Below the pieces are notes generated by a model. That model made no database searches, was not told where the DNA came from, and saw only the letters and a list, made by a program, of their open reading frames with translations. Shown here one piece after another: positions 47,975 to 58,738 of a stretch of 64,000 bases of DNA (its first letter is position 1; each line of letters starts with the position of its first letter). The position numbers and the translations under genes were made by a program. The DNA is from Craspedostauros australis (taxonomy: Eukaryota; Bacillariophyta; Bacillariophyceae; Mastogloiales; Achnanthaceae): contig JAMXDE010000004.1 in the NCBI GenBank assembly GCA_026770025.1, positions 2,418,001 through 2,482,000 on the forward strand, given 5' to 3'.

Positions 47975-49891
47975 ACATGACGATCCGCATCGATTCTACA
48001 ACAACAGCATGAGTTGGGAGGAAAATAGATGGATTGAAACGAGCAATCCAAGAGTGTTATGTTTGCAAGTCAGGGTCAGCACATGCACAAGTTCTATCGA
48101 GCGAGCGCACCTCTGATGTGCAGAGAAGGCAAAGTCACCCAAAGCCACGAACGACGAATCGCTACGACTTGTTTGTACTACAACTAACAGCAAGGTTTGT
48201 AACACTATGATCTAGAGCACTCAAGTATTCAAACGGGCTCATCGTGGAACATCATCGCACTATTCATCTCTTGCCGTTTGCAGTTCGAGGAGGAGGACAC
48301 TCGTTTTGTGGCGCTGTTGTGCTCATTTCGTGATTGGGTTTTGTTTGTGAGAAGCTGCGCGGCCCCGCTTGTTGTTCAGTTTTTCGGTTTGCGGAACGGA
48401 CACAAATCATGTTGATGTGATCACGTGTTATCGGTGACGACAACTCGAATTCTTGTGACGTCGTCGTGCCAAAATCGTCCGACAGGACGCGTTTTTTGTC
48501 CGACAAAGCAAACCTTCAAGTCGTGTCGTATTATCAACGAAACGTGAACGCAAGCCGGTTCTCGGTAGAACTCCAGTAGGAACTGTTCGTAGGATCTTCC
48601 CTCAGAGAGGTTTTGTTCCCCAAATAACGACAAAACAAAACACAACTCGCCAAACACCGTTTCAAACAGAAATGGGAGGAAGGCCCAGTGCGATTCTTGT
48701 CTGTCGTCAATTTGTTTTGCGATGTCGTCAATTTATTTTGCGATGTCGTCACTGTATTTTGATTTGTCGTATCGGACGGCAGGGCTTGTCGTTGTGACAA
48801 TGGTTTCCGTTTGATGGAACGAATTCAACTGTTTGATGCTGGCCATTGCAGTCCCGCCTCGCGCTCTGTTCACATGGTGCTGTTTGCGCGCATTCGTGTG
48901 CGCGTGACGGTGCTGGATGCGAGATTTGCGTGGTTCTGATTCGTGCACGCTGTGTTTCCTGCCAGACGTGTCAACCCAGCGTTCGATTTTCGTGGCGGAG
49001 CAACTTCCCGCCAAAAGCCGCACAGAGGAATGAACCAACAGCAACACCTGTGCGGGTTGAATTGCGATCGGCACCTCTCGAGCATCACAGCACATCACAT
49101 CGACCACCAAACGTGGCCCCCTGCTTCTCGTCTCTGCACCACGACGCCTGGAATCCACGCAAGAGGCACTCAACACAACAAACAACGCAAGCCTGCTTGG
49201 CGTGGCATTTTATCGCCAGATACGATCCTGACAAGTTGCGGTTGGTGTTTTGCCTGACAGTGCGGTTTGTTATCGAATGGTGTTGGTTGCGAGACATGCG
49301 TATGATACAAACTTGGTGAGGAGTAGTACATCATCATGTACTGATGGTGAAGACGAGCTTGGCACGGTTTGCATGTACTGTTTACTCTGCCATCATTGTC
49401 TCTTCGTTCTACTCTTGTTCGTCCAAGAAGTCCGTCATTGTGATCTGTGCTCAAGAGGATCATGGTCCGCACAACTGAATACCTAGTGTATTCACTGCCG
49501 TGACAGTGTTGTACGCAATGGCTCGTCGTCGCTCATCAAGCTTCGTGTGGAGTATTGCAATTGCATACCATGTCGCCTGCAATATTGCATGGAACAGAAA
49601 CCATGAATGCAGCATGTCCGGTATCGACCGACTCGATGAGTTGGCTCACACAACCTCCATGTGATCAATCGCGCTATCAAGATGTTTGGAGCGAACAATG
49701 AAATGAATACCGCGATGTGGAGCATACTACTTGCACTTGCAGTGGCTCCTATTAGAGCACATCTGAATAGAATAGAGACGAGGTGTGATACCATGTGAAC
49801 TTGGTTGCTCTCAGCTGATACTGTGCTACTGATGGAACAGATCGAGCCCATCTTTGCCATTGCTATGAGCAGGTGAATGGTGAATGATGTC
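47975..49891. other. Non-coding stretch between the decayed ORF and the DDE transposase
   Basis: No domain or convincing gene on either strand; frames are short and overlapping. It may be internal sequence of a DNA transposon, but I could not find terminal inverted repeats. Confidence 0.35.
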
Positions 49892-50965
49892 TCAGTATGT
49901 GACATGGAATGGCTGATTGCCTGCATTGATCTGAATCTGGGTGATTGTGGCAATGGCCTTGAGCATATACTTGTGTAGGTTGCAATCATGGAGGAAGCTC
50001 TTCTCAAGGATCTTCCGGTTCTTGAACCTGCCAATAATGGTCTTGTGTCGTGCTCTTGCGATGCCCTTGGCCCTCTTCTCTGCCATGGAGACGAAGTTGC
50101 CAGATGTTCTGATGCATTCATCGCCGCGATATCCGTGATCATCCTTGATCATCTTGCCATCGTCAAAGTAATTCTTGAGACCTAATTGAAAGATCTTGAG
50201 GTATAGATGAGACCCACAAGGGAAGGACCCATTGATCCAAACAATGCCGCCACATTGGATGGAGATCCCAACTTCATATTGCAACCAGGCCCACAGAATT
50301 TGTGGGAGTACCACTTCTTGTTGAATGAGGTTGGCCCTGCCATCTGGAAATCTGTGCCATCCACCGTAACCTTGCATGAGAGGTCAACTTGGCCAAGGTT
50401 ACAGTGCTCTCACACAACCTGAAAAGGAATATGCACAATGAGTGTGAGTGTGCTCATTTGGAATCGAGCAATTGCACATTGTCACAGCAAAGTAGACTCA
50501 GGCAGACTTCATGTGAACTTACCACAGTGTAGAGCTTCAAAGCAATCTGCTTGATGACTTGCCATATGTATCTCTTCAGCATCCAATCTGCCACTCCAAG
50601 GAAAAACAAGCCATGTGCACAGTGGGATAGTGATGCAAATAGTACAGTATCCACAACAGATGCTTGGGCTTGAACAGAGCAGCAAAGTTGCAGTGCTCCC
50701 AGATGCGAAGGCACAAGTGTGGATTCACACCGAATGTGGATGCGAAGCTCTCTCCAAACTGTGACTGCGCAAAAGGGTGGTTGCCATTTCTGACTTTCAG
50801 AGAGATGTTCATCAGGAACTGACCAAAGATCACAAGTTGCCAACATTCACATTGACCGAGTCGAAACAAGATGGCATGCTTGTGTTGATGTGTGATGACG
50901 ATTGTGATGGCTTTTGTTTGATCAAATTTCAGAATGTATCCGCTCGATGATGATGTTGGGTGCAT
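49892..50965 (-). pseudogene. PIF/Harbinger-like DDE transposase, inactivated
   Basis: Pieces of one transposase follow each other on the minus strand in different frames. About 50600-50965 includes FGVNPHLCLRIWEH and KPKHLLWILYYLHHY. About 50523-50610 gives WQVIKQIALKLYTV, ending at a GTAAGT donor. A possible 104-bp intron (50419-50522) leads to VTVDGTDFQMAGPTSFNKKW. After a further frame change, 49892-50310 gives GGIVWINGSFPCGS, DHGYRGDE, ARHKTIIGRFKN and TITQIQINAGNQPFHVTY. The motif order is that of DDE_Tnp_4-like transposases. The first Asp (DGTDF) is present. The second catalytic position, usually in PCGxWxDL, reads PCGSHLYL, and the Glu usually in ARHE reads Lys. With a TGA just before the first Asp block and two or more frameshifts, the enzyme must be dead. 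Confidence 0.75.
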
Positions 50966-51872
50966 GTTTTTGTTTGTGGTCGTTGTTTCAGTGCCAGGAT
51001 GGCATCATGGAGATCTTTTGTGGCTGCCAACCTCAGTTAGCTGGATTGTATCAATGCACAAATGAGGAAAGGGAGATCAATGGCATGGGAATCAACATGG
51101 AATGCAGATTGAGGAACCCACATTTGATCCAATTGCTACATGATGCATCACAACAGCAAAGACTGACACCACTCATCCTTGATGTGCTTGTCATGATGAG
51201 CAGTGGGATGAAAGCAATGACACTCGAATCAAGGATTGTTAATGGCAGCGATGGTCAGAGGAGCAAACCTACCAAGAGGAGTCAAATATTCCATCAGCTT
51301 GCTTGGAGTAGTTTCATCTTGTGAAAGACATGTGAGTTTTCATTGGTGGGATGTGATGTGATGGGATGTGTGGCAACTGGTCGTTAATCACGACTTGATG
51401 TAGGGGACGGAACACACCACACCGGCGCGCCAGCATTGTTGAATCGAAGAAATATAGCCAAATTAGAACCTTCTGAGGAGGAATATTCAAAGTAGCCATC
51501 TCACTTGTTCTTGATGTTTGAGCAGATTGTTGGTGTTGAGGCGGATTGTGTTGTAGTTTGGCTGGGTGGGTCGATTGTATTCGTTTTGATTTAGTCGAAG
51601 TGGTCGTTGTGTTCTCAGCTCTTCTGTGCTCTTGTTATGGGACCCGTGATGTCAGCAAAAAAGCAAATTATAGTTTTTTGTGACTTTTACGATGACTCCC
51701 CGCTGGTCGTGCAAATCAAGTCGCGCGAACACACGAGTAAACAACAACACAACAATGACGCGCAACTTCCGTTGTTCCACTGCAAAAGCTCATAATATCC
51801 ATCCACCCTCCATCCCATTGCAGACGACCTATTATACTCCATTGCATTGCATTGCATTAGACTTCCGCAGCC
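50966..51872. other. Region upstream of the transposase and of the 51873 gene
   Basis: An open plus-strand frame at 50914-51324 (136 codons) looks mildly protein-like but has no family resemblance and overlaps the transposase's upstream side, so I do not call it. The last 100 bp contain CTATTATACTCC and a triple GCATT direct repeat just before ATG 51873, probably the core promoter and leader of that gene. Confidence 0.35.
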
Positions 51873-52776
51873 ATGTCAAGCCCCACCGAAGCCGACGAGG
51901 AACTGCCCATCGTGTATGCCAATGCCAAGATCATCCACAACGAGGAAGACCCTGAGTCACAAGCAGCAGTACAAGCAGAACCAGAACCAGCAGAAGTAAC
52001 AGAAGCAGCACCAACAACAGAACCAGAACCAACAACAGAAGCAGCAGAAGAGACGCAAGATGCTGCTGCTGCGACAGAAGAGCCCGCGAACAACGCGCAA
52101 TCCTCCCCCGAAGTCCCCGAGGTGGTGGCAGAGGCGCTCCTCGTCCATCAGGACAGCCTGGCCTCCGAGACCCCCCTCGCCACCATATCGCCCATCGAAC
52201 ACAACAACAACGACGAAGCCCTGACGCACGCCGTCATGTCCGCCATCGAGATGGTCGACTTCGATGATGACAACGAACTATTCGACGGCTACGGCGATCC
52301 CGAATATCTGCAACGCCGAAAACGAGCCCGCAACCTGCTTTGCATCTTGTTCTGCGGTATTTGTATGTTTGTGTTCTTGTCCATCCTCTTCACCATGTTG
52401 CATATCGGCACCTTGGGAAGTTACCAACCAACTCGGTGACGATTTCCCTGACGTATTGACGCCACCGCCGACGGCGTCGCCGTTCGACTACACCTACCTC
52501 TTCGACGCCGACGAGGCCGTGCCGTTTTGGAACGCAACGATGACGGAGATGTACCGCGGCATGTGGGACGAAGTTTGGTGTGAGCAGAATTGCCGTGGAG
52601 AGGGGCGACCGATGGTGGGATACGTCTACATCTTTGTCGGCGACGTCTACGATGTGACGAATTGCGTTTGTTATTACGATGCCATGCCAACCTGCTTGCA
52701 GCGGCAACCCCGGATCCTGAATCAACCATCGGTGATGCGGTCGTCCGAGCCGATACCGAATGTGACGTGTTCATGA
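51873..52776 (+). CDS. Single-pass membrane protein in two frames, +1 shift at a UGA
   Basis: From ATG 51873 the first frame encodes an acidic Glu/Thr/Ala-rich N-terminus of about 150 residues, a basic stop (RRKRARN) and a clear membrane helix (LLCILFCGICMFVFLSILF), then meets TGA at 52437-52439. The +1 frame continues seamlessly to 52776 with a Cys-containing ectodomain (FDYTYLFDADEAVPFW, WCEQNCRGEG, NCVCYYDAMPTC) ending NVTCS. If the T at 52437 is skipped, the product is 300 residues. No good intron removes the shift without destroying the membrane helix. Explanations, in my order of likelihood: a one-base assembly or sequencing error, a real truncating mutation, or programmed +1 frameshifting. 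The likely topology is N-terminus in the cytosol. The family is unknown. Confidence 0.6.
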
Positions 52777-53183
52777 TGTGGTGGAGACGCGCCGCTTTGG
52801 AGTTTTGTGAGGATCGACCGCAGCGCAGTCAAAATAGCAGCAGTTGCGCATGCTTGATTGCCAACTTCGATCACCTTGTCTTCTTGCGAACTTTGGGATC
52901 GTTGACATGGCCGAACGTCGTGCAATGAGATATCATCAGATGGAAACTATGTTACGAGAGCGCAACGATGCGATGACTCCTGAGGGTTATGCAAATGGGA
53001 TCAATCTGGTGGCAGTCTCACAAGCATGTACATACTGCGCGCAGCCAAAGCATGAACGTTTTGTGGGTAAAACACAATGTACTCTTGCATTTGAGTGCTG
53101 TGTTGATTTTCTTCCCGCAATAGTCTATTACCCTATACTACTCCGCATTTCACTGTTAGTGTTAGTGTTAGTGTTGTGGTTGT
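52777..53183. other. Convergent intergenic gap
   Basis: The 3' flanks of the membrane protein (plus) and the putative glycosyltransferase (minus) meet here. A GTTAGT triplication at about 53155-53175 is visible. No gene. Confidence 0.5.
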
Positions 53184-54515
53184 TCACGTCTGCCTCCAAT
53201 CTTTCCACGTCTTCATGTAGGGCCGAATGGCATCACCCGACCGCTTCCACATGTGCGTCATCAAGATCTCTTCATCGAAACATAGATGCAGATCGCGATC
53301 ATGCAACACGTCCTGCAACGTCGCAAAGTACGTCTCGAGAACGCGCATCCACGCCGCGCGCGTCCCCAACATGACGCCGGCACGAAATCGGATCTTGCTG
53401 TGATTCCACGTCGTGATGCTGGGTCGGAAGTAGACGACGTCGCCCTGGATCGTGCGGTGGTAGACGCCGTGCAGCAGTTGCGTGGCCAACGCGCCGTCCA
53501 TCCAGGCGAAGTAGGTTTTGTCGCAGTGATCGTGCAGCGTCTGATTGACGAGATGCATTTTGGAGATCCAAATGGAGATGACGTTGATCCAGTGGCGCAG
53601 CGGGTCGGCTCGTGGCAATATGGATGGAACGATGGTATGGTCGCCACGTAGTTGCATGGCGCGTTGCAACAATCGCGAATGTTGCAGCGCTTTGTCCATC
53701 TTGCCGAACGACGTCAAGTTCTGGTGTTGGCAATGATCCAGCACGAGCCTGCGGGCTTCGTCGTAGCGCAGATCCTCGAGTGGTGTGTACTTGAAGTGGA
53801 TGGGCGATTCTTTGCGCACGTATTCCCCAAGGATGGCTTCAAATGGATCGCTGGTTGCCGCTCCTTGCGTCGTTGCATGCGTATCGACGTTGGTATGGTA
53901 CAAGATGACGGTCTTGCGGTTGGTCGACCACCGATGAAAGAACTTGAGGGTCTTGGCCACATCGTTGGTGAATTGCTGCACATCGTTCTTGACGTTCAAT
54001 GGGATCTTCCAATATCCCGACGTGATCACGAGATCGTCCATGATGCTGTCGATGCGGACGCTCTCGTTCCGTTTGGTGCGGTTCGTGGAGGGGCATACTC
54101 GTATGTTTGGCTGCGTATAGTGCACATCATTGTCGTTGGCACTGGCATGGCCGTCTGCGGATGATGCGACTGCCATGACATCCGCCTCAGTCTGGACTTG
54201 CATGCGAATCTGAGTGGATTGCAAAGAGACGGCATTCATCTGCTTCACGATCATCACCGCGGCGAAGATGACGATGCAGCAGAAGTACAGGAAACCATGA
54301 TGGCATCGTCGACCTGATGCCTTTCGTTGTTGCGTCATGCCATGGCTGCTGCCTCTGCTTCTGCTGCTGCTGCTGCTGCTGCTGTTGGTTTGGAGAAGTG
54401 AGATGAGATAGAACTGGGGAGCCGAAATGAGATAGATAGATGGATGAGATATGTGTGTCTGTGCGGATTGTGATTCTGACGGGTTGGGTGGTTCGACTTT
54501 CTCGGTGGCAGTCAT
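53184..54515 (-). CDS. Type II membrane protein, putative glycosyltransferase-like
   Basis: The frame runs from 54515 to the stop at 53184 (443 residues), intronless. The better start may be ATG 54336-54338 (MTQQRKASGRRCHH), which gives a short basic tail directly before a membrane helix (GFLYFCCIVIFAAVMIV), a type II Golgi-like topology; the longer N-terminus is Ser-rich low complexity. The lumenal part begins with DLVITSGYWKIP and has a mixed alpha/beta look, with VILYHTNVD early and TYFAWMDGALA in the middle, and ends WKDWRQT. The FAW(M)DG strand-turn recalls the acidic site of HtrL/YibB-type and other GT-A-like transferases, but no classical DxD is certain. Sugar donor and acceptor are unknown. 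Confidence 0.6.
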   Translation of the reverse strand: MTATEKVEPPNPSESQSAQTHISHPSIYLISAPQFYLISLLQTNSSSSSSSRSRGSSHGMTQQRKASGRRCHHGFLYFCCIVIFAAVMIVKQMNAVSLQSTQIRMQVQTEADVMAVASSADGHASANDNDVHYTQPNIRVCPSTNRTKRNESVRIDSIMDDLVITSGYWKIPLNVKNDVQQFTNDVAKTLKFFHRWSTNRKTVILYHTNVDTHATTQGAATSDPFEAILGEYVRKESPIHFKYTPLEDLRYDEARRLVLDHCQHQNLTSFGKMDKALQHSRLLQRAMQLRGDHTIVPSILPRADPLRHWINVISIWISKMHLVNQTLHDHCDKTYFAWMDGALATQLLHGVYHRTIQGDVVYFRPSITTWNHSKIRFRAGVMLGTRAAWMRVLETYFATLQDVLHDRDLHLCFDEEILMTHMWKRSGDAIRPYMKTWKDWRQT

Positions 54516-54996
54516 TTCAGGGAGTTGAGGGAGTTAGGCGAATCTTGGCAAAATGCCTCCATTTTGTGTGTTGTGATGGAGGAAATGAAGCAAAGGACTT
54601 GGGACTTTCCAACACACAACCATGGCTACATGTGTAGAATACTCCAGAGTGTGGTTCTTGGACGCAAAGAGAGGTGATACGACCTGCAGAGAATGTAAAA
54701 TGCCCCAAGCCAACAAGCGATAACACTAGTTGTGGAGTCTTACTCGTCATGAGTCGTGATAAAGTAGACTAAAATAGAGCACATCCAACACCATCCAAAT
54801 TACTGCTTATGATGTTATATCTCGACACCACACCATTTAAAATTAGAACTAGACAGTGCATTCGGACGCTTGGCTATCGCTTATTCTGAATATCGAAGTT
54901 GAATTTGTTTGAACTTTATTTTTAATGTTGTTTTGGCTTGCTGACTGTCATGTGGTGGATTCCAAAAACTCTCGATGGCACCATGCTGCCCTACCT
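54516..54996. other. AT-richer intergenic stretch
   Basis: Contains the promoter side of the preceding minus-strand gene. From about 54760 to 54930 the sequence is visibly richer in A and T than the flanks. No gene. Confidence 0.45.
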
Positions 54997-55798
54997 TCAG
55001 CACCCATGATCATCATTATCATCCCTGGCATTTTCACAATCCGCGCACCACACTGGCTCCGCACACCCCCCATCTATCCACCCCATGAAGGACAGGCAAA
55101 TCTGGGCGCATTTCATACTCCAAAGCCTCCCTGCACTGAAACGCAGAAATTTCGAACACCTGATTCCGACACGGATGCCGTTCAGATTTGGATCCGTATC
55201 TCGTCGATACGATCCTTGCAGCTCCTCCACATGCCCCTCATGCGTTCCCACATTATCTGGCGACACACTGATGTGTTCAGAATGGGTGGGGCGCTCATAC
55301 CTCCAAAGGTACACCTCCATGTGATGATGTCATCATGCTGTTTTTCCGACACCCAAAAAAGTCCCTTTCGTGTGCATCCCACCTTGCAGCCTCTTCCAGA
55401 CCGTATCTGCGCAGGATACTTGGACACGGCCATCTTGAGTTGATTCTGAACACATCTTGAATGGGTACCTTGGCGATTTGGGTGACTTGTCGATGGCACC
55501 CATCACCAGCGAAGTCACGTGATGTGTCCGCCGCCACCCACCAAAAAACTCTTGCCCTCCACTTGTTTCTTGCGGAGGGCACCTTCCAGGCCACCCCCGA
55601 CCCTCAAACCTCGTGTGCATCTTCATCGTATTCTCTTGGATGCATATTGCCCATCCATGGTCGTTGGGATGACCTGTGTATTCCAGGCAGAAACCATATC
55701 CAATGAGCAGATTTTCGCCCGGATCGTGTCGTGTGCGCGTGGGCCTGCCACGGTCCCAAATCAACCACGATGGCATCCCCCTCTCGCTCATCTACCAA
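54997..55798 (-). pseudogene. Unidentified coding remnant with frameshifts
   Basis: Three minus-strand frames carry successive protein-like stretches. The main one, 55333-55791, includes YGFCLEYTGHPNDHGWAICI, FFGGWRRTHHVTSLVMGAID, KSPRYPFKMCSESTQDGRVQ and WKRLQGGMHTKGTFLGVGK. It shifts frame near 55330 to a Trp-rich continuation (RMRGMWRSCKDRIDEIRI) and again near 55190 to a third frame ending about 54997. Composition (Gly, Trp, charged) is unlike random frames, while the opposite strand is proline-rich and unlike protein. I cannot assign a family; a decayed transposon protein is the likeliest identity given the surroundings. Confidence 0.35.
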
Positions 55799-56845
55799 GC
55801 TTTACATGGCAGTTCCGCCTATGCGCTCAGATCTTGCACTGGACCGCTGGTTGTGGCAGTGCCATCGATGCCGTTCGACGGCGCTTGTGGAGTTTTGTTG
55901 TGTTTCTCCATTGTCGTGTTGTTGTGTTGTGTTTGGTGTTCTCAAACAGTTTTTGCTGTTGGGGGCCATGGAGATTAACCACAAATCTACCGAATATGCC
56001 CATCAATGAGAACACTTTTCGAGTCCCGAATTGCGCCTCCATTCCACAACGATACAGCGGAGGCACAAAATCCTCGTCACAAAGTTGACAGAGGAAACAC
56101 AGCGCATCTCAAACGAGTTCCTCCTGTTTCTCTGCTGCTTGTAGTCATAGCTTACACAGAATGTAGAATGACTGTGACCTTCCCACAAAGGAAAGAGTGG
56201 ATGGTACAAGGCACCTTGTGACCATCCTCCGTGTTGTCCATGCCGTTCTGTGGTGGGCTGCGCCGTGCTGCGCGTCAATGACTGGTGATGCGCTGTGCTG
56301 TGCTGTGCTGTTCTCCTTGTGTGCCTGATGTGCGTCATGACCAGCCAATTTTGTACAATCAGCTTGCAACCTCTATTGACACACAGCTAGTATTCACCAT
56401 GAGTTCCCTTGTTGTTAGACCATGTGTGCTGAATCAATCCAATCGTTGTTCGAGTTTTGAGTCCTTTGTGTCAATCACGCTTCGATTCGAAAGATCCAAG
56501 AAAACTACTCGATAGAATTCGGAAAATGTAATGCGGGTTTCAGACCCAAGACAAAATTAGGAAGATGATCCAAGAGGATCAAAGAGACTCTATTAGACCT
56601 CCAAACATGTGTCATAGCACATGTTTGGACACAGATACACTAATTAGCAGGAGTAACCAGCAGTTTGGCATGGTTACAACACGATGGACAATGGTGAATA
56701 GCACCATTAGTGGAGCCAAGAAGTAGAAAACAGGAAGATGATGAGCTCTTATTGATGAGCTCATAATCTCAACAAACTTAACTTTGTAAACCATCACTTC
56801 AAACAAGCACACACAATAACACAGTTCTATCAACCTTCACCCACA
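55799..56845. other. Intergenic stretch with a perfect hairpin
   Basis: No supported gene. Short tandem TGCTGTGC units occur near 56290-56315 and a 12-bp-stem hairpin at 56600-56629. A repeated ATGAGCTC pair lies at about 56740-56763. Confidence 0.4.
56600..56629. repeat. Perfect inverted repeat, 12-bp arms, 6-nt loop
   Basis: Arms TCCAAACATGTG (56600-56611) and CACATGTTTGGA (56618-56629) flank the loop TCATAG. No T-run follows, so it is not a simple terminator. It lies about 220 bp left of the Tc1-like remnant and might be part of that element's terminal structure. Confidence 0.6.
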
Positions 56846-58239
56846 TTGGACGTAGTTGTATCATCCTGCAATCACTGTCCTCTGCACCTCACAAGCATGT
56901 TGCGTGCTGGGGATTGTGTGAAAGTGGCACCTCACACTGACTCAAATGACAAGATCTGTGACCTGGGCGTATGCCATGTTGAGTTTGCAATGAAGCAGAC
57001 CATGGACGGCGCTACAATCAAACGCAATGAGCCTCTTGCACCAGGAGAGGTGGCGATGGTCATGGTGACCCCAGTGATGGGGCAGCGCCAAATGTACATC
57101 GTTCGTGAGAATCTGTGCGCACCACACAGCCTTGCTACCTTCGCACGGACTCCAATGCTGGTGGCCTTGCTAAGCCTTCCCTCCTTTCTCCCCAGCATCA
57201 CTCCGTCGCTGCTACACATGTCAACAACAAGGCTAAGCCCCCCACACCATCCCCAACTACCACGGAATCGCAAGAAGCCAACATCGCGGCTTTTCTCGAG
57301 CTGGCACGAGAGCACAGGACAGCAGCCATCGCCTGTCTCACGAAGCAGATGGAGAAAGGCGCAACAACGAAAGGATGGATGCGAAAGGATAGAGGGCGTA
57401 GCAACACTAAGACCACCAATAGAAAGAAACAACTTGGCAGAGATGAACAGCAAACCTACATCGTTCTCTACTTCAATTTGGGTGCGATCCCAGCCAACAC
57501 GAAATTGATCGCGCACGCTTGGGATGTTGACCGCACCACTGTTGCCCGGAATATCAAGAATTTCCAACAGAACAAGCTGGGACGGAAGAAGCGCAGCGAC
57601 GCGGGCAACACCATCTTCACCTGCCTCAAGAAGCAACAGCAATACTTCACGCCGCGTGCCATCTTCGCAAAGCAAATGCAGCTTAAACATCCAAGACAAT
57701 GGTTGACAACTGATGACATCTCTGATGCCTTTGACCATGCTTCTCCTGAAGACCTGGCATCCGCAAAAGCTCTGTCTGATTCGTGGTTGGAGCGCGGTCC
57801 ATTCCTGCAATTTGAGCTCCAGGATGTGTTGCAACGATGCAATGGCGCAATCTCGTGGGACGATGTTGCACGCGAACTAGCAGGAAGGGGCAACGTCCAA
57901 TGCGTCTGCAAAGACACCATCCGAACGTACATGATGGGATTGGAGGGCAGCAAATACCGTTCTACAACAATGCTCCCCAAGATCAAGGGCATCATCAAGA
58001 CGAAGCGCGAGATCTGGGCCAAGGACTTCTGTGTGTTCTGGGAATCAGCTGAGCGGTTCCCGAATACGCAAGTTGTTGTTGTCCACATGGACGAGAAGTG
58101 GTTCTACTCTATTGTCGCTTGGCGCAACCTCAAACATGTGCCCCAGATGGGAGTTAAGCCTGTTGACCATGCTGTGCACCACAAGTGCCACATCGAAAAG
58201 ACCATGGCGATTGCATCTGTTGGAAATCCGTGGTTATAG
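56846..58239 (+). pseudogene. Tc1/mariner-like (IS630 superfamily) transposase, truncated
   Basis: The main frame, 57115-58239 (374 codons), contains a helix-turn-helix-like stretch (LIAHAWDVDRTTVARNIKNF), a basic linker, and the first catalytic block VVVHMDEKWFYS (Asp at nt 58090), followed by HKCHIEKTMAIASV, matching the HKSHxxKVMF strand of this family. The frame then stops within 20 bp, at the point where an LTR-like terminus begins (58218), so the second Asp and the last acidic residue are missing. Its 5' end has only a GTG. An upstream frame at 56846-57120 (MLRAGDCVKVAPHTD and GEVAMVMVTPVMGQRQMYIV) may be the N-terminus separated by a frameshift or intron. Non-functional as it stands. 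Confidence 0.65.
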
Positions 58240-58631
58240 TTAGTCCTAAATTCTAATCTGCTGTTAGAAACTGTACCGTTTTAGAACTGTGAGCACAATC
58301 TCACTTTCTCTTCCGATTTCGTTTTCTTGGCAGGCATCTGTCGCGGTAACGACACGGGGTATCCTGTTGTCTCTTAGGTGCTTCCCTCTTCATTCATCAT
58401 GCTCTGTTCTTGCTTCCTTGTCTCTGCATTGCCGTAGCTGTCTACGTTTGCATGGTAGGGATCTGCAGCCCTGAGTACTTGCCTGTCTCATGTTTCCTTC
58501 GTTGATCCTCATGACACCATCGTCTCATAGCCGATGTCTGTCGGAATGTGTGTACTCGGATGTGTATGCATCAGTCACACTTGCTTGCCGCCATCTAGAC
58601 TATTCGGTGGCGGAATCACGACACAAAACTA

Positions 58632-58639
58632 TGACGTCA
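58632..58639. promoter_or_regulatory. CRE palindrome TGACGTCA (first copy)
   Basis: A perfect 8-bp bZIP-type site inside the LTR-like sequence. In diatoms TGACGT-type elements are known cAMP/CO2-responsive promoter motifs bound by bZIP factors; binding here is inferred. Confidence 0.4.
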
Positions 58640-58730
58640 CAGCGATACCATCGCTATACCACGAAGACACCGCGATACTACGACACCAGGATACCGCGAT
58701 ACCAGGGGATACCACAGTATCCATCACACG

Positions 58731-58738
58731 TGACGTCA
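58731..58738. promoter_or_regulatory. CRE palindrome TGACGTCA (second copy)
   Basis: A second perfect copy, 99 bp from the first, overlapping a CACGTGACGTCA context (E/G-box plus CRE) near the presumed U3 start. Confidence 0.4.

Noticed and set aside
50914-51324. 136-codon plus-strand frame upstream of the DDE transposase
   Set aside because: No domain, non-ATG or weak start, and it overlaps the first codons of the transposase remnant on the other strand.
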